Source: Peromyscus leucopus
Taxonomy: Eukaryota > Chordata > Mammalia > Rodentia > Cricetidae
Direction: 5' to 3'
DNA length: 64,000 nt
Assembly: GCF_004664715.2 (NCBI RefSeq)
Contig: NC_051082.1
Coordinates: 11,890,998 to 11,954,997, forward strand
The position numbers and the translations under genes were made by a program. This document shows positions 62,063 through 64,000 of the stretch, piece by piece. Below the pieces are notes generated by a model. The model was not told where the DNA came from. It searched no databases and saw only the letters and a list, made by a program, of their open reading frames with translations. How positions within the stretch are numbered: position 1 is the first letter of the stretch; each line of letters begins with the position of its first letter.

Positions 62063-64000
62063 CCTCTCTTTTTTTGAGATAGGGGCTCGCTGTGTAACCC
62101 AAGATGGCCTCAAACTCCCAGCAACCCTTCTGCCTCAGCTCCTGGAGTGCTCAGATTAGAAGTGTGCACCGCCAGGCCCGGCTCTGACTGGCTTCTTGAC
62201 TCCCACCGTCTCCTCGGCCAAATGCAACTTTACTTTTCCAAGAACAGTTATACTCTCCTTAAAAATAAGGCCATAAAATAAGACGTCATCCCTGCCGTCC
62301 TTCTCTTGCTGTGTTTCCTCCGCGGCACCAAAACCACCTTCTAGCATGTTCTAGGATCCATTTCTTTTGCATTGTGTTTGTCTCCATGAGGCTGTGAGCT
62401 CCTGGGTGTCGGGGCCTGGCAGCTTCACTGGCTGCTGGGTCCCGGGGTCCCCCACGGTGCCGGCTACACAATGGTTCTTTAATAAATGGGGAGTTGATTG
62501 ACGGAGAGACGCAAGTCGTGCCGTGCCGGGAGCTGGGGGAAGATGTCCGGTTCACACTGTCACGGCAGGGAGAGTGTTTACAAGGGCGGAGAAGAAAGGA
62601 GCAGGGGAAATGAGCCAGTCACGGGCCACCGGGAGCCACTGAGGGCCTGCACGCAGGAAAAGGCCTGCTAAGACCCAGGTGTCCCAACGGCGCCTGCCTG
62701 GTGCCTGGCACCTGTTCAGTTGGCAGTGTTGCGCAGGATAACAGGGATGGGGGAGCAGGGTGCAGCCTGGGAAACAGGGGGAGTCACGTGCCAGACAATG
62801 CCCTGTGTGGCCAGTCCTGTCTTCACAAGTTGCAAAGACCAACGACCAGAGAGGGCCATGGGTTCGGCTAGGGTCACACAGCCAGAGAGGAAAGTTGAAG
62901 CTGGGCCGCAACTCGGCGGCGTCTGTTGCTTCATCCTCTCTCTGGGGGTTCTGTTATTGTCCAGGGCCACAGCTTGGAACAACATGGGCAGGTGGGGGGA
63001 AACAGGACCCCCACATACCCCACTGACCAACTTAGGTTCCAAGTGACCCAAGCGAGTGTCATGGTGTTTTGGAGCCTCGGTTTTGCCCTCTGAGAAGTGG
63101 TCGCAAGAGGAGGGGTTGCTGTGGATTTCTGTGATGGAGACAGGCGATGCCGGCAGAGCTGTGAGATGGGACTGGGGACCCGGGGTGGGCTGTGTAAAGA
63201 GAAACAGGCCTGCAGCTGTCCCCATGAGGGGCGGAAAGCCTGACTTGGCTCCTCCGCCCTGCAGCTGTGTCCCAAAGCCATGGACACTGACCTCCCGTGA
63301 GACAGGGCGGATCTTCCCACCCTGTGTGTCCTCCCCCTGCCCAGGGCCCACCCTGCCAGCTGGCTCCTGGCCCCAGCACAGGGAGAGTGGAAAAAACCCT
63401 GACCTGTCCCCACTGGCTGTGTGACTCTGGGCAGGTCGATCTCCTTCTCTGGGCCTCCCTCCTGGTCCCCCTCCAGGGATGACATGAGCATCGCATCATA
63501 GGCCGAGGAGTCCTTGGCCCCCGCCCCTGCACTCTGATCACACCTGATAAGTGTAAGGATTTCTTACAGCCCTGGACAGGTGTGGGGTGGGACTCTCTGT
63601 GTCTGGTGGGGGAAACTGAGGCCGAAGAGGTGAAGCTATCCTGAATGTCGTCGCCCAGCTGGAAGGTGGCAAAGAAGGAGAAGGGAGGAGGGGCTGAGAG
63701 GAAAAGGAGTCGATGGGGGCGGGGCACGGAGAGCTGTGGAGGGAGACACAGAGACCCCGGGACCTAAGCACCGGATCCCGGAATCCCAGAACGGATGAGG
63801 ACGGACGCAGCCACTTGACAAGACACCGAGGCCAGCGAGGGCCTAACCCAACGTGGCCCTGTCCTCCCCAGCGGAGGCAGTCTGGACTCGGGGCCACCCA
63901 GAGAGAAGGCACCATGAGGACCCCAGGAGACAGGACACCCCGAAATCCAAGGGACGGGACCTAGAGGACAACCGGCCCCACCCCGCCCTCCATCTTGGGT

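Larger units (their letters stand above)
55258..64000 (-). other. Dtx1: Dtx1 intron (rest of window)
   Basis: No WWE-domain or proline-rich Dtx1 exon is present, so this is intron. Contents: an old B1-like fragment (55.46-55.6 kb), a CAT array (56.16 kb), a poly-T run (57.12 kb), CA and GA tracts, an ID-B1 SINE, a B3-like SINE, the composite TIR element and LTR-like repeat (61.1-62.06 kb), and repeat-poor stretches at 58.4-60.1 and 62.2-64 kb with MIR-like remnants near 62.85 and 63.39 kb. Confidence 0.85.

Overview
This is a nuclear genomic window from a mammal, almost certainly a muroid rodent and probably a cricetid (hamster, vole or deer-mouse type). The evidence is spliced protein genes with canonical GT/AG introns, very dense B1, B2, B3, B4 and ID-type SINEs, and long (CA)n, (GA)n and tri/tetranucleotide microsatellites. 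The B1 subtype carries the stretch ggtgcaaagctacacagag, which I associate with cricetids; the species inference is mine. No bacterial, phage, plasmid or CRISPR content is visible.

Three genes account for all recognisable coding sequence. (1) Positions 7-2651, minus strand: the first three coding exons of Cfap73 (Ccdc42b), an axonemal coiled-coil protein; the rest lies left of the window. (2) Positions 16207-49928, plus strand: all 21 coding exons of Rasal1, a Ca2+-responsive Ras GTPase-activating protein. I followed the reading frame through every splice junction; it is open and predicts 807 residues in the order C2A, C2B, RasGAP, PH, Btk-type zinc motif. (3) Positions 52404-55257, minus strand: the last seven coding exons of Dtx1 (Deltex-1), a Notch-pathway E3 ubiquitin ligase, with its RING and Deltex C-terminal domain. 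The 5' exons (WWE domains) lie beyond the right edge, so 55258-64000 is Dtx1 intron. The order Cfap73-Rasal1-Dtx1 and their orientations match the known neighbourhood on human 12q24.

Layout: 1-2.7 kb Cfap73; 2.7-15.4 kb intergenic DNA rich in old SINEs, an L1 3' end and three minisatellites; 15.4-16.27 kb the GC/CpG-rich Rasal1 promoter region; 16.2-50 kb Rasal1; 50-52.4 kb the tail-to-tail junction of Rasal1 and Dtx1, probably their 3'UTRs; 52.4-55.3 kb Dtx1 3' exons; 55.3-64 kb Dtx1 intron. Cfap73 and Rasal1 are divergent; Rasal1 and Dtx1 are convergent.

I did not find a previously undescribed gene system. The observations most worth checking are candidate regulatory sites (two tandem Maf/NRF2-type elements, three CTCF-like motifs in convergent orientation, a perfect RFX X-box at the 3' side of Dtx1, X-boxes upstream of Cfap73), a duplicated in-frame splice donor inside the Dtx1 RING region, and repeat biology: minisatellites grown from MIR-like sequence, an uninterrupted CCG tract inside a B1, head-to-head B1 hairpins in Rasal1 introns, a composite element with long terminal inverted repeats, and a solo LTR. 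The long open frames in the repeat arrays are by-products of the repeats, not genes.
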